Source of the DNA: JAGOEY01 sp017997515
GTDB lineage: Bacteria > Pseudomonadota > Gammaproteobacteria > Burkholderiales > Burkholderiaceae_C
Direction of reading: 5' to 3'
DNA length: 64,000 nucleotides
Assembly (NCBI GenBank): GCA_026314275.1
Contig: CP111109.1
Coordinates: 1,178,001-1,242,000 of the forward strand
Position numbers and translations under genes: made by a program. The notes under the pieces were generated by a model, which had not been told where the DNA came from, ran no database searches, and worked only from the letters and a program-made list of their open reading frames with translations. Of the stretch, positions 23,941 to 32,026 are shown piece by piece. Each line of letters starts with the position of its first letter. The first letter of the stretch is position 1.

Positions 23941-25440
23941 ATGCACATTCACATACTCGGCATCTGCGGCACTTTTATGGGTGGCGTGGCCGCACTGGCG
24001 CGCGAAGCGGGCCACACCGTCACCGGCTGCGACACCGGCGTCTACCCCCCGATGAGTGACCAGCTCCGGGCGCTGGGCATTAACCTGGTGGAAGGTTTTG
24101 GGGCTGACCAGCTGGCATTCAAACCCGACATGTTTGTGATCGGCAACGTGGTCAGCCGCGCACGCCTGCCCGATGGCACGCCCAAATTCCCGCTGATGGA
24201 GGCCATCCTCGACGCGGGCCTGCCCTACACCAGCGGGCCGCAGTGGCTCAGTGAACATGTGCTGCAGGGCCGCCATGTGATGGCGGTGGCTGGCACCCAC
24301 GGCAAAACCAGCACCACCTCGATGCTGGCCTGGGTGCTGGAATCAGCAGGATTGCAGCCAGGCTTCCTGATCGGCGGCGTGCCCTTGAATTTCGACATCT
24401 CTGCCCGCCTCGGTGGTAGCGGGGTGGCTGTGCCGCCTGCGCAGGTCAAGGAGGAGAACGCGAAGCGGGCGGGGGACACGGAGCAGGGGGCACAGCCACC
24501 CCGCGGCCCATTCGTGATCGAGGCCGACGAATACGACACCGCCTTTTTCGACAAACGCAGCAAGTTTGTGCACTACCGCCCCCGCACGGCCGTGCTGAAC
24601 AACCTGGAATTCGACCACGCTGACATCTTTGATGATCTTGCCGCTATCGAACGCCAATTTCACCATCTTGTGCGCACCGTGCCCGGAACGGGAGCACACG
24701 GGGCGGGCCGTGTTGTTGTGAACGGGCTGGAAGAAAGCCTGACCCGGGTGCTGGCGCAAGGCTGTTGGAGTGAGGTGCGCAGTTTTGGCGCAGCGGTGAG
24801 TGACTTCTCCGCCGTCGGTGAGCCGCATGACTTCACGGTGCTGCAGCGCGGTGCGCCCGTGGCCACCGTGCGCTGGGGCATGACGGGTGTGCACAACCAG
24901 CTCAATGCGCTGGCGGCCATCGCCGCAGCCGACCACGTGGGAGTGGCCCCGGCCGACGCGGCGCGGGCGCTGGGCGACTTTCAGAACGCCAAACGCCGCA
25001 TGGAAGTGCGCGGCGTGGTGGGAACAGTGAACGGAGGCATCACCGTCTACGACGACTTCGCCCACCACCCCACCGCCATCCGCACCACCCTTGACGGCCT
25101 GCGCCGCAAGCTCGACGCAGACGGCCAGCAGACGGCACGTATCCTGGCCGTGTTCGAGCCCCGCTCCAACACCATGAAACTCGGCACCATGGCGGCCCAG
25201 CTGCCGTGGAGCCTGGAAGCTGCCGACCTGTCGTTCTGCCACAGCGCCGGGCTGGACTGGGACGCCGCTGCTGCGCTGGCTCCACTCGGTGACAGAGTGC
25301 AGGTGGTGAACACGCTGGAGCCCCTTATCACCCAGGTCACCGCCGCTGCACGCAACGGCGACCATATCGTGTGTATGAGCAACGGCGGGTTTGGGGCTGT
25401 CCACGAGAAGCTGCTGGGCGCCCTGCGCAGTCGCTCCTAA
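23941..25440 (+). CDS. mpl: UDP-N-acetylmuramate:L-alanyl-gamma-D-glutamyl-meso-diaminopimelate ligase
   Basis: A 499-residue Mur-ligase family enzyme that attaches recycled murein tripeptide to UDP-MurNAc. It opens MHIHILGICGTFMGGVAALA. ATP-binding GTHGKTSTTSML, central FVIEADEYDTAFFDKRSKF and C-terminal VYDDFAHHPTAI are typical of Mpl. Between LNFDISARLG and FVIEADEYD lies an extra segment of about 30 residues (160-188), bounded in DNA by a perfect 16-bp inverted repeat. Together with ampD this marks an active murein recycling pathway. Confidence 0.95.
   Translation: MHIHILGICGTFMGGVAALAREAGHTVTGCDTGVYPPMSDQLRALGINLVEGFGADQLAFKPDMFVIGNVVSRARLPDGTPKFPLMEAILDAGLPYTSGPQWLSEHVLQGRHVMAVAGTHGKTSTTSMLAWVLESAGLQPGFLIGGVPLNFDISARLGGSGVAVPPAQVKEENAKRAGDTEQGAQPPRGPFVIEADEYDTAFFDKRSKFVHYRPRTAVLNNLEFDHADIFDDLAAIERQFHHLVRTVPGTGAHGAGRVVVNGLEESLTRVLAQGCWSEVRSFGAAVSDFSAVGEPHDFTVLQRGAPVATVRWGMTGVHNQLNALAAIAAADHVGVAPADAARALGDFQNAKRRMEVRGVVGTVNGGITVYDDFAHHPTAIRTTLDGLRRKLDADGQQTARILAVFEPRSNTMKLGTMAAQLPWSLEAADLSFCHSAGLDWDAAAALAPLGDRVQVVNTLEPLITQVTAAARNGDHIVCMSNGGFGAVHEKLLGALRSRS
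24419..24504 (+). repeat. In-frame palindromic insertion inside mpl
   Basis: Perfect 16-bp inverted repeat GCGGGGTGGCTGTGCC (24419-24434) and GGCACAGCCACCCCGC (24489-24504) bounding 54 bases rich in purines. The reading frame stays open and codes a hydrophilic Lys/Glu/Ala-rich loop. It resembles a palindromic element inserted at a surface loop. Confidence 0.65.
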
Positions 25441-25496
25441 TTTACTATATTTTTTATAGCTGCATGCGCAGGCTACGCCTGCGCACCAGCCCTATT
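25441..25496 (-). repeat. Palindromic repeat family B, copy 4
   Basis: Minus-strand order GCGCAGGCGTAGCCTGCGC (itself a palindrome), ATGCAGCTAT, then ATATAG. It sits between the convergent mpl and DAHP synthase stops and could act as a bidirectional terminator. Confidence 0.65.
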
Positions 25497-25509
25497 TCTC
25501 TCTTAAAGA

Positions 25510-26628
25510 TCAGCCGCGCCGCTGCACCACGGCTTTCGACAGGGTATCCAGGACCGCCAGCGAGTCATCCCAGCCAATACAGGCGTCGGTGATACTTTTG
25601 CCATATTCCAGGCCCGCAATCTCGTCCTTGCCAGGCGTGAATTTCTGGGCACCTGCAGTCAGGTGGCTCTCGACCATCACACCAAACACACTCTTGCTGC
25701 CGCCCGCGATCTGGGTGGCGATGTCCTGGGCCACTTCGATCTGTTTCTGGTGCTGCTTGCTGCTGTTGGCGTGGCTGCAATCGACCATCAATGTGGCAGG
25801 CAGTTTGGCCGCTTCCAGGTCCTTGCAGGCCGCAGCCACGCTGGCCGCGTCGTAGTTGGGGGCCTTGCCGCCGCGCAGGATCACGTGGCAGTCCTTGTTG
25901 CCGTTGGTTTGCACGATGGCGACCTGGCCATTCTTGTGGACCGACAGGAAGTGGTGACCACGCGCTGCGGCCTGGATCGCGTCAGTGGCGATGCGGATGT
26001 TGCCGTCGGTGCCGTTCTTGAAGCCGATGGGGGCCGACAGACCCGATGCCAGCTCACGGTGCACCTGGCTCTCCGTCGTGCGCGCACCAATCGCGCCCCA
26101 GCTGATCAGGTCACCGATGTACTGGGGCGAAATCACGTCCAGGAACTCGCTGCCCGCGGGCAGGCCGATGCGGTTGATGTCGATCAGCAGCTGGCGCGCG
26201 ATGCGCAGGCCTTCGTCGATGCGGTAGCTCTCGTCCAGGTACGGGTCGTTGATCAGGCCCTTCCAGCCGACCGTGGTGCGGGGCTTTTCGAAGTACACCC
26301 GCATCACGATCTCCAGCGTGCCTGCGTACTGCGCACGCACGTCCTTCAGGCGGCGGGCGTAGTCGAGTGCGGCATGGGGGTCGTGGATGGAGCAGGGGCC
26401 AATCACCACCAGCAGCCGGTCGTCGGTGCCGGCCATGATGTTGTGGATGTTCTGGCGGGTGGTCGCAATCAGCGACTCCACAGCGGTTCCCTGGATCGGG
26501 AAGAAGCGGATGAGATGTTCAGGAGGCGGCAGCACGGTGATGTCCTTGATACGTTCGTCGTCGGTGAGTCCGGTTTTTTCGACGTCGCGGTACCAGGTAT
26601 CGCTGGTGTGGCTGGCTTGTGCATTCAT
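25510..26628 (-). CDS. aroG: 3-deoxy-7-phosphoheptulonate (DAHP) synthase, class I
   Basis: A 372-residue enzyme that condenses phosphoenolpyruvate and erythrose 4-phosphate, the first step of aromatic amino-acid synthesis. Motifs include LLVVIGPCSIHDP, MRVYFEKPRTTVGWKG, GARTTESQVHRE, GFKNGTDGN and VDCSHANSSK, with metal-binding Cys, His, Glu and Asp residues of the AroF/G/H family. The isozyme class (Tyr-, Phe- or Trp-sensitive) cannot be fixed by eye, so the symbol is generic. The start is ATG 26628; longer in-frame extension only translates a family A repeat. An aromatic leader peptide and terminator lie 190-320 bp upstream on the same strand. Confidence 0.95.
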   Translation of the reverse strand: MNAQASHTSDTWYRDVEKTGLTDDERIKDITVLPPPEHLIRFFPIQGTAVESLIATTRQNIHNIMAGTDDRLLVVIGPCSIHDPHAALDYARRLKDVRAQYAGTLEIVMRVYFEKPRTTVGWKGLINDPYLDESYRIDEGLRIARQLLIDINRIGLPAGSEFLDVISPQYIGDLISWGAIGARTTESQVHRELASGLSAPIGFKNGTDGNIRIATDAIQAAARGHHFLSVHKNGQVAIVQTNGNKDCHVILRGGKAPNYDAASVAAACKDLEAAKLPATLMVDCSHANSSKQHQKQIEVAQDIATQIAGGSKSVFGVMVESHLTAGAQKFTPGKDEIAGLEYGKSITDACIGWDDSLAVLDTLSKAVVQRRG

Positions 26629-26722
26629 ACAAGAAACTCCTGATTTTCGTGAGGGAAAGGTTTGAGAGAGAAAGGGAGCAATATCACCGAAGCATGCACG
26701 CGGCGCGCATGCCTCTTCCAGG

Positions 26723-26805
26723 GCACCCGTGGAACTGGCTTTGCCAGGCCACTGGGTGCGCCCCCTACAAGGGGGTTGGCGAGAGCGAAGCGAAGCCTGG
26801 GGGTG
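26723..26805 (+). repeat. Intergenic repeat family A, copy 3
   Basis: CACCCGTGGAACTGGC through GAAGCCTGGGGGTG, with CTGGCTTTGCCAG and CCCCCTACAAGGGGG hairpins. It lies in the long leader between the attenuator-like terminator and aroG, in the opposite orientation to the gene. Confidence 0.85.
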
Positions 26806-26820
26806 TGCATATTTCAGGTA

Positions 26821-26858
26821 CAAAAAAACCGCCGGGCTTTTCAGCTGCGGCGGTTGTC
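26821..26858 (-). terminator. Attenuator-like terminator upstream of aroG
   Basis: On the minus strand AACCGCCG, a 13-base middle, CGGCGGTT and then a run of T (26822-26828). The 5' arm CCGCCG (26853-26848) can instead pair with CGGCGG in codons 16-18 of the leader peptide (26900-26895), giving an antiterminator. It could also serve as the terminator of tldD upstream. Confidence 0.75.
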
Positions 26859-26875
26859 GAATGAGGTTCGTGCGT

Positions 26876-26947
26876 CTATGCAGTTGCCTCTCGTCCGCCG
26901 GGGACTGAGAACCAAAAGTAAAAATAGAAAGCGCTGCGAACTTGCAT
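26876..26947 (-). CDS. Aromatic leader peptide of the DAHP synthase gene (attenuation)
   Basis: A 23-residue reading frame, MQVRSAFYFYFWFSVPGGRE plus three residues, ending TAG. Residues 7-13 are seven aromatic residues in a row (Phe, Tyr, Phe, Tyr, Phe, Trp, Phe), all three end products of the pathway that aroG starts. It ends 18 bases before a rho-independent terminator whose 5' arm can pair with leader codons 16-18. This is the layout of the pheA/trp type of transcription attenuation. Weak points: there is no clear Shine-Dalgarno site before the ATG, and a TTGACT hexamer (26971-26966) 17 bp before TATGCA could place a promoter over the ATG. A start further upstream (GTG at 26965) is possible. 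Confidence 0.7.
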   Translation of the reverse strand: MQVRSAFYFYFWFSVPGGREATA

Positions 26948-26987
26948 AGGAGCGGAATGTAGCACAGTCAAATTACATAGCCTTAGA

Positions 26988-28448
26988 TCAAGCCGTGCCG
27001 CCCACGGTCAGTCCATCAATGCGCAAGGTGGGCTGGCCTACGCCCACCGGCACACTCTGGCCTTCCTTGCCGCAGGTGCCGACGCCTGGGTCGAGCTTCA
27101 TGTCGTTGCCGATCATGCTGATCTTTTTGAGGGCCTCGGGGCCTGCGCCCACAATGGTCGCGCCCTTCACGGGGTAGAGGATTTTTCCGTTTTCCACCCA
27201 GTAGGCTTCACTGGCGGAGAACACAAATTTGCCCGAGGTGATGTCCACCTGGCCGCCACCAAAATTGGTGGCATACAGACCGCGTTTGATGCTGGCCACA
27301 ATCTCTTCAGGCTGCTTGTCGCCGCCCAGCATGTAGGTGTTGGTCATGCGTGGCATGGGGATATGGGCGTAACTTTCGCGGCGGCCATTACCCGTGGGTT
27401 TGACCCCCATCAGGCGGGCATTCATGGAGTCCTGGATGTAGCCCTTCAGGATGCCGTCCTCGATCAGCACGTTGCGCTGGCTGGTGTTGCCTTCGTCGTC
27501 CACGTTGAGTGAGCCGCGCCGGTCGGCAATGGTGCCGTCGTCCAGTACGGTCACACCTTTGGCTGCCACACGTTTGCCGATCTTGCCGCTGAAGGCGCTG
27601 GAGCCCTTGCGGTTGAAGTCGCCTTCCAGGCCATGGCCCACCGCTTCGTGCAGCAGGATGCCAGGCCAGCCCGAGCCCAGCACCACGGTCATTTCGCCCG
27701 CGGGTGCGGGGCGCGAGTCGAGGTTGACCAGCGCCGAGCGCACGGCGTCGTCCACGTATTTGGCGATTTGGGCATCGTCAAAATACGCGAGGCCAAAGCG
27801 CCCGCCGCCGCCGGCCGAGCCCATCTCGCGGCGGCCGTTCTGCTCAACAATCACGGTGACCGACAAACGCACCAGCGGGCGCACATCGGCTGCCAGCGTG
27901 CCATCGGCGCGCGCCACCAGCACCACGTCGTATTCACCGGCCAGCCCCGCCATGACCTGGGCTACACGGGTGTCCTTGGCGCGGGCAAGCTGGTCCACCT
28001 TGGCCAGCAGCTTGACCTTGGCCGTGCTGTCGAGCGACGCAATCGGGTCCAGCCCGGCGTACAAGGAACGGCTTTTTGCTATCTTTTTAGAAGCTACCCG
28101 CGCACGGCCTGATTGCGTTGCAGCCGAAATAGACCGCACAGTACGGGCAGCATCGAGCAAAGAGGCTTCAGAGATGTCGTCGGAATAGGCAAACGCGGTT
28201 TTCTCGCCGCTGACGGCACGCACCCCTACGCCCTGGTCGATGCTGAACGAGCCGGTTTTAACGATGCCTTCTTCCAGGCTCCAGCCCTCGCTGCGGGTGT
28301 ACTGAAAGTACAGGTCCGCATCATCGACCTTGTGTGCACGGATTTCGTTCAGGGCACGGGTCAGGTGGGATTCATCCAAACCAAAAGGCTCCAGCAACAG
28401 GCGCTGGGCAATGGCAAGGCGTTCGATGGTGGGTTCGCGGGAGATCAT
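26988..28448 (-). CDS. tldD: Metalloprotease TldD
   Basis: A 486-residue protein that with TldE (PmbA) processes modified peptides and degrades unfolded peptides. The zinc motif is HEAVGHGLEGD (HExxxH type) followed by RKGSSAFSGKIGKRV, and the C-terminal domain has GTCGKEGQSVPVGVGQPTLR. A family B palindromic repeat is embedded in frame around residues 113-125 (TQSGRARVASKKIAKS). The gene ends 40 bp before the aromatic leader of aroG on the same strand. Confidence 0.96.
   Translation of the reverse strand: MISREPTIERLAIAQRLLLEPFGLDESHLTRALNEIRAHKVDDADLYFQYTRSEGWSLEEGIVKTGSFSIDQGVGVRAVSGEKTAFAYSDDISEASLLDAARTVRSISAATQSGRARVASKKIAKSRSLYAGLDPIASLDSTAKVKLLAKVDQLARAKDTRVAQVMAGLAGEYDVVLVARADGTLAADVRPLVRLSVTVIVEQNGRREMGSAGGGGRFGLAYFDDAQIAKYVDDAVRSALVNLDSRPAPAGEMTVVLGSGWPGILLHEAVGHGLEGDFNRKGSSAFSGKIGKRVAAKGVTVLDDGTIADRRGSLNVDDEGNTSQRNVLIEDGILKGYIQDSMNARLMGVKPTGNGRRESYAHIPMPRMTNTYMLGGDKQPEEIVASIKRGLYATNFGGGQVDITSGKFVFSASEAYWVENGKILYPVKGATIVGAGPEALKKISMIGNDMKLDPGVGTCGKEGQSVPVGVGQPTLRIDGLTVGGTA
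28076..28112 (-). repeat. Palindromic repeat family B, copy 5 (inside tldD)
   Basis: Minus strand GGCCGTGCGC, GGGTAGCTTC, then GATAGC. In frame in the coding strand. Confidence 0.55.
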
Positions 28449-28502
28449 CGGGCCATTTTAGGCGCGGGGCCGTGCCGGTGCAGGCCGAGGGGTGCTCTGC
28501 CC

Positions 28503-29657
28503 CTAGGTCTGCATCAAGCGCCGCGATTTGGAGATCGACATCAGGATGCCCAGGCCCATGCCCAGCGTCACCATGGCCGTGCCGCCATAACTGATGAAAG
28601 GCAGCGGCACACCCACCACCGGCAGGATGCCGCTGACCATGCCCATGTTGACGAAGGCGTAGGTGAAAAAAATCATGGTCACCGCCCCCGCCAGCAGCCG
28701 CGAAAACAGCGTGGGCGCGTCGAGCGCAATCACCAGCCCGCGGAAGATCAGGAACAAAAAGCCGGCGATCAGCAGCAAATTGCCCACCAGCCCGAATTCT
28801 TCGGAGAACGCGGCAAAGATGAAGTCGGTGGTGCGCTCGGGGATAAATTCCAGGTGGGTCTGGGTGCCCGCCATAAAACCCTTGCCAAAAGTGCCGCCCG
28901 AACCAATGGCGATCATGCCCTGGATGATGTGGAACCCCTTGCCCAGCGGGTCGCGTGACGGGTCGAGCAGGGTGCAGATGCGCTGCTGCTGGTAGTCGTG
29001 TAACACCGCCCAGCGCACACCATCGGCACACAGCTGCGGCTCCAGCGCCACCAGCGTGACGATACCCACCCCGGCCAGCAGCACGGGCGGCAGGATCAGC
29101 TTCCAGCTCAGGCCCGCAAAAAAGATCACCGCCAGCCCCGAGGCCATCACCAGCAAAGAGGTTCCCAGGTCGGGTTGTTTCATGATCAGCCCCACGGGCA
29201 CCAGCAGCAAAGCCCCGGCCACCAGAAAGTCGAGCGGGCGCAGCTGGCCCTCGCGCCGCTGGAACCACCAGGCCAGCATCAAAGGCATGGCAATTTTGAG
29301 GATTTCGCTGGGCTGGATCACCACCCCCAGGTTGATCCAGCGTTTGGCACCTTTTTTGGTGATACCAAACAGCGCCACCGCCAGCAACAAAGCCACCCCC
29401 GCCACGTACAGCGGCACGGCCAGGGTCATCAGCCGCTGGGGCGGGATCTGGGCCACCACAAACATGATGCCGCCCGCAATCAGCATGTTGCGGGCGTGGT
29501 CGATAAAACGGGTTCCGTGGTCAAACCCTGCCGAATACATGGTGACCAGGCCCGCACAGACCAGCAAAAAGACGGCAAATGCCAACAGGCCATCGAAGCC
29601 CTGCACCATGGGCAGAAGGCGTCGCGGCCAGGAAGGTTTTTCAAATACAGCAGACAT
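28503..29657 (-). CDS. rodA: Rod-shape SEDS peptidoglycan polymerase RodA
   Basis: A 384-residue SEDS protein with about ten membrane helices, polymerising glycan strands for cell elongation with PBP2. Motifs include MYSAGFDHG, KKGAKRWINLG, KQPDLGTSL with the catalytic Asp, IGSGGTFGKGF and EERTTDFIFAAFSEEFG-like ERTTDFIFAAF. The C-terminal NMGMVSGILPVVGVPLPFIS is the SEDS signature. No mrdA (PBP2) lies upstream here, unlike the usual mre-mrd layout, where kbp is found instead. The ATG has no clear Shine-Dalgarno site, and a perfect 7-bp hairpin lies just upstream. Confidence 0.96.
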   Translation of the reverse strand: MSAVFEKPSWPRRLLPMVQGFDGLLAFAVFLLVCAGLVTMYSAGFDHGTRFIDHARNMLIAGGIMFVVAQIPPQRLMTLAVPLYVAGVALLLAVALFGITKKGAKRWINLGVVIQPSEILKIAMPLMLAWWFQRREGQLRPLDFLVAGALLLVPVGLIMKQPDLGTSLLVMASGLAVIFFAGLSWKLILPPVLLAGVGIVTLVALEPQLCADGVRWAVLHDYQQQRICTLLDPSRDPLGKGFHIIQGMIAIGSGGTFGKGFMAGTQTHLEFIPERTTDFIFAAFSEEFGLVGNLLLIAGFLFLIFRGLVIALDAPTLFSRLLAGAVTMIFFTYAFVNMGMVSGILPVVGVPLPFISYGGTAMVTLGMGLGILMSISKSRRLMQT

Positions 29658-29669
29658 GAAGGGGGCGAT

Positions 29670-29687
29670 TATCCCGTGCGCGGGATA
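29670..29687 (-). other. Hairpin in front of rodA
   Basis: TATCCCG-TGCG-CGGGATA, a perfect 7-bp stem 13 bases upstream of the rodA ATG. It might control translation initiation or stability. Confidence 0.45.
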
Positions 29688-29701
29688 CCCCTTCACTGCA
29701 T

Positions 29702-29745
29702 ATTTCACACGGCAGCGGGGCGCAGCGCCCTGCCGCGTGTGAAAT
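29702..29745 (-). terminator. Long hairpin after kbp
   Basis: ATTTCACACG and CGTGTGAAAT arms continue through GGCAG/CTGCC and GGGGCGC/GCGCCC, a stem of over 20 bp with one bulge. It lies 18 bases after the kbp stop. There is no T run, so it is a terminator or processing signal only by position. Confidence 0.5.
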
Positions 29746-29762
29746 GACGGCGATCGAACCGA

Positions 29763-30257
29763 TCAGGCCTTGGCAGGGATACGCAGCACCTGGCCGGGGT
29801 AGATCTTGTCGGGGTGGCTCAGCATGGGGCGGTTGGCTTCAAAAATCTGGTTGTACAGATTGGCGTTGCCGTACACCTTCTTGGAGATTGCGCTCAAGGT
29901 GTCGCCACGCTCCACCGTGTGGTACGTGCTTTCGGGCTCAGGCGGGCTTTCCATGTTGTCGGCCACACCCGCCACGCTGCTGACGTTTCCGCAGCAGATC
30001 ACGATTTTTTCGCGGATTTCCTGGCTGGCCACTTTGCCGGACACGGTCACGATCTGGTCGGCACCGTTGTAGCTGATGGTCAGGTCATTGCCGGGCAGGT
30101 TTTGGCTGTTGATGTAGTTCTTGATGGCTTCGGACGCAACCTGGTTGGCTGCGGCCAGCTTTTCGGCGTTGGTGGGCTCGGCAATCGCCGCGGCCACAGC
30201 GGGTTTGCCGCCAAACAGTTTTTCGCCAGCTTCTTTGAGGAAAGAGATCATGCCCAT
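29763..30257 (-). CDS. kbp: BON-LysM domain protein Kbp (YgaU-like potassium-binding protein)
   Basis: A 164-residue protein. A short N-terminal segment MGMISFLKEAGEKLFGG is followed by a BON domain (about 35-95) and a LysM domain (about 112-162) with YHTVERGDTLSAISKKVYGN and DKIYPGQVLRIP. The same architecture and start (MGLFNFVKDAGEKL in E. coli) define Kbp/YgaU, a cytoplasmic K+-binding protein. An odd CC pair occurs in the BON domain. Function is transferred from the family. Confidence 0.9.
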   Translation of the reverse strand: MGMISFLKEAGEKLFGGKPAVAAAIAEPTNAEKLAAANQVASEAIKNYINSQNLPGNDLTISYNGADQIVTVSGKVASQEIREKIVICCGNVSSVAGVADNMESPPEPESTYHTVERGDTLSAISKKVYGNANLYNQIFEANRPMLSHPDKIYPGQVLRIPAKA

Positions 30258-30312
30258 GGTGTGTCCTTTGGATAACAGGTTGAGTGAAACGAAAGAGTAG
30301 CCCTAAAAACCA

Positions 30313-30810
30313 TCAGCCCTTGTAGGACATGCCCTTGATCAGCGATGCCAGCAGATCCCCACCGCCACCACCTTGTGACGACTGGCCCTGGGACATACTT
30401 TTCATCAGCGAACCCAGCAGGTCACCGCTGTTGCCCAGACCACCTTGCGGAGCCTGTCCATCGGGGGTGAGTTTGTCGATGATCATGGGCAACAAGGCGG
30501 GCAACATGGCCAGCAGCGGGCCGCTCAGGTTGCCCAGCACGTCCTGCAGCTGGTTCTCAGACACGGGTTTGTTTTCACCCTTGTCGATCCACGACGAAAT
30601 GATGTCGCCGTGGCCGGCTTGGTTAAATTTGTCCACCAGCCCGCCAAGGCCATTGTTGCCACCGTCGTTGCCCAGAATGGAGGCCAGCGCGCCCGCCAGT
30701 TCAGGCGGCACACCGTCTGGCAAACCGGACTGTGGTGCACCAGCCCCCTGTGCACCACCGGGCAAACCACCACTCAGCACAGAGCCCAGAACAGAATCGA
30801 GAAGTCCCAT
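30313..30810 (-). CDS. YidB family (DUF937) protein
   Basis: A 165-residue Gly/Leu/Ser-rich protein starting MGLLDSVLGSVLSGG, with GLGGLVDKFNQAGHGDIISSWI, the YidB hallmark. The C-terminus is a Gly/Gln-rich tail. E. coli YidB has no well-defined function. The gene lies upstream of kbp on the same strand (55-base gap). Confidence 0.87.
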   Translation of the reverse strand: MGLLDSVLGSVLSGGLPGGAQGAGAPQSGLPDGVPPELAGALASILGNDGGNNGLGGLVDKFNQAGHGDIISSWIDKGENKPVSENQLQDVLGNLSGPLLAMLPALLPMIIDKLTPDGQAPQGGLGNSGDLLGSLMKSMSQGQSSQGGGGGDLLASLIKGMSYKG

Positions 30811-31036
30811 GGTTGACCACCTTGAAGTTGAGGAGCGCAGGTTAATACAAGACCAGCAGCCCCCTGTTGAAATAACAATAGTTCACCATCATGCTGCGCC
30901 CATGTGTCAGATAAGTCGCATTTGGATGCTTGTTTTAATGTGAACAATTGCAACCAGGCACCGAAGCAGCGCAGAAAAGCGCCCGCACAGGAATAATGGC
31001 TGCTTTCCACCAACCGCCCTTGTGGCACACCACACC

Positions 31037-31282
31037 ATGGACATCCTCTGGACCATCCTCATCGGCTTCGTTGTGGGCCTTGTCGCACGTTTTCTGAAAC
31101 CCGGCAATGACGGCATGGGCATCATCTTCACCACGCTGGTGGGTATTGGTGGCTCGTTTGTGGGCACCTACGGCGCACAGGCACTGGGCATCCTGCAGCA
31201 AGGCCAGGCAGGCGGTTTTATCGCCAGCGTGATTGGTGCCGTGGTGCTGCTGGTGGTGTTGGCCCTCGTCCGCCGCGCATAA
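31037..31282 (+). CDS. GlsB/YeaQ/YmgE family small stress membrane protein
   Basis: An 81-residue inner-membrane protein with three hydrophobic helices: MDILWTILIGFVVGLVARFL, then IIFTTLVGIGGSFVGTYGAQ, then ASVIGAVVLLVVLALVRR. This is the transglycosylase-associated (YeaQ/YmgE) family, often induced by stress; it has no enzymatic residues. ATG 31037 is preferred to GTG 31022. Confidence 0.88.
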   Translation: MDILWTILIGFVVGLVARFLKPGNDGMGIIFTTLVGIGGSFVGTYGAQALGILQQGQAGGFIASVIGAVVLLVVLALVRRA

Positions 31283-31293
31283 CAGCCCTCCCC

Positions 31294-31887
31294 GTGCGGG
31301 CTCCCACCACCCACCTGCTGTACCTGCACGGCTTTCGCTCCTCACCGCAGTCGGCCAAGGCGCAGCAGGTGGCTGAACGTGTACGAACACAGAACCCGGA
31401 CTGCGTGTGGTGGTGCCCCCAATTACCGCCCTCACCTCACGAGGCGGCGGACATGCTCCGCGCGGGTATCGCAGATTGGCCCCGGGACAGCATGGCCGTG
31501 GTGGGCTCGTCACTCGGCGGCTTTTATGCCACTTGGGTCGCCACCCACACCGGCTGCCCCGCCGTGCTGCTGAACCCGGCCGTCAACCCGGCCCGTGACC
31601 TGCAGAAATACATCGGCGAACAAACCGCCTGGCACAACCCGCAAGACCATTTCTTCTTCCGCCCCGAGTTCATCAACGAGCTGCGAACGCTGGAATGCCC
31701 GGGCCAGCCCCACCCCGAGCAGGTGTTTGCCATCATCGCCAAAGGTGACGAAGTGCTGGACTGGCGCGAAATGGTCGGGCGGTATCCTGGCGCACAGATC
31801 CGCCTGCTGGAAGGCGGCGACCACGCCCTGAGCGACTTCGGCACAGCCCATATCGACGCCGTATTCGACTTCCTGCGGCTGGTCTGA
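31294..31887 (+). CDS. YqiA/YcfP family alpha/beta-hydrolase (esterase)
   Basis: A 197-residue hydrolase. LLYLHGFRSSPQS forms the oxyanion region, the nucleophile elbow is VVGSSLGGFYA (Ser), and later acidic and His residues appear in AKGDEVLDW and GGDHALSDF, giving a complete Ser-Asp-His triad. YqiA enzymes hydrolyse short acyl esters; the natural substrate is not known. GTG start (MRAPTTHLLYL), 11 bases after the small membrane protein gene, so probably cotranscribed. Confidence 0.87.
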   Translation: MRAPTTHLLYLHGFRSSPQSAKAQQVAERVRTQNPDCVWWCPQLPPSPHEAADMLRAGIADWPRDSMAVVGSSLGGFYATWVATHTGCPAVLLNPAVNPARDLQKYIGEQTAWHNPQDHFFFRPEFINELRTLECPGQPHPEQVFAIIAKGDEVLDWREMVGRYPGAQIRLLEGGDHALSDFGTAHIDAVFDFLRLV

Positions 31888-31927
31888 TCACAACCCCACC
31901 GTACAAGGCGCACAGGGTTTCTTCCAG

Positions 31928-32012
31928 CAGACACCGCGGAACTGGCTTTGCCAGGCCGCTGGTGGAGCCCCCTGCAAGGGGGTTGGCGAGAGCGAAGCGA
32001 AGCCTGGGGGTG
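31928..32012 (+). repeat. Intergenic repeat family A, copy 4
   Basis: CAGACACCGCGGAACTGGC through GAAGCCTGGGGGTG with both internal hairpins. It separates the YqiA-like and RNase II genes and ends 14 bases before the ATG of the latter. Confidence 0.85.
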
Positions 32013-32026
32013 TAACAATACAAGCC

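Noticed and set aside
26629..26823. 65-residue N-terminal extension of DAHP synthase
   Set aside because: The extension is a translation of the family A repeat and spacer; homology begins after the ATG at 26628.
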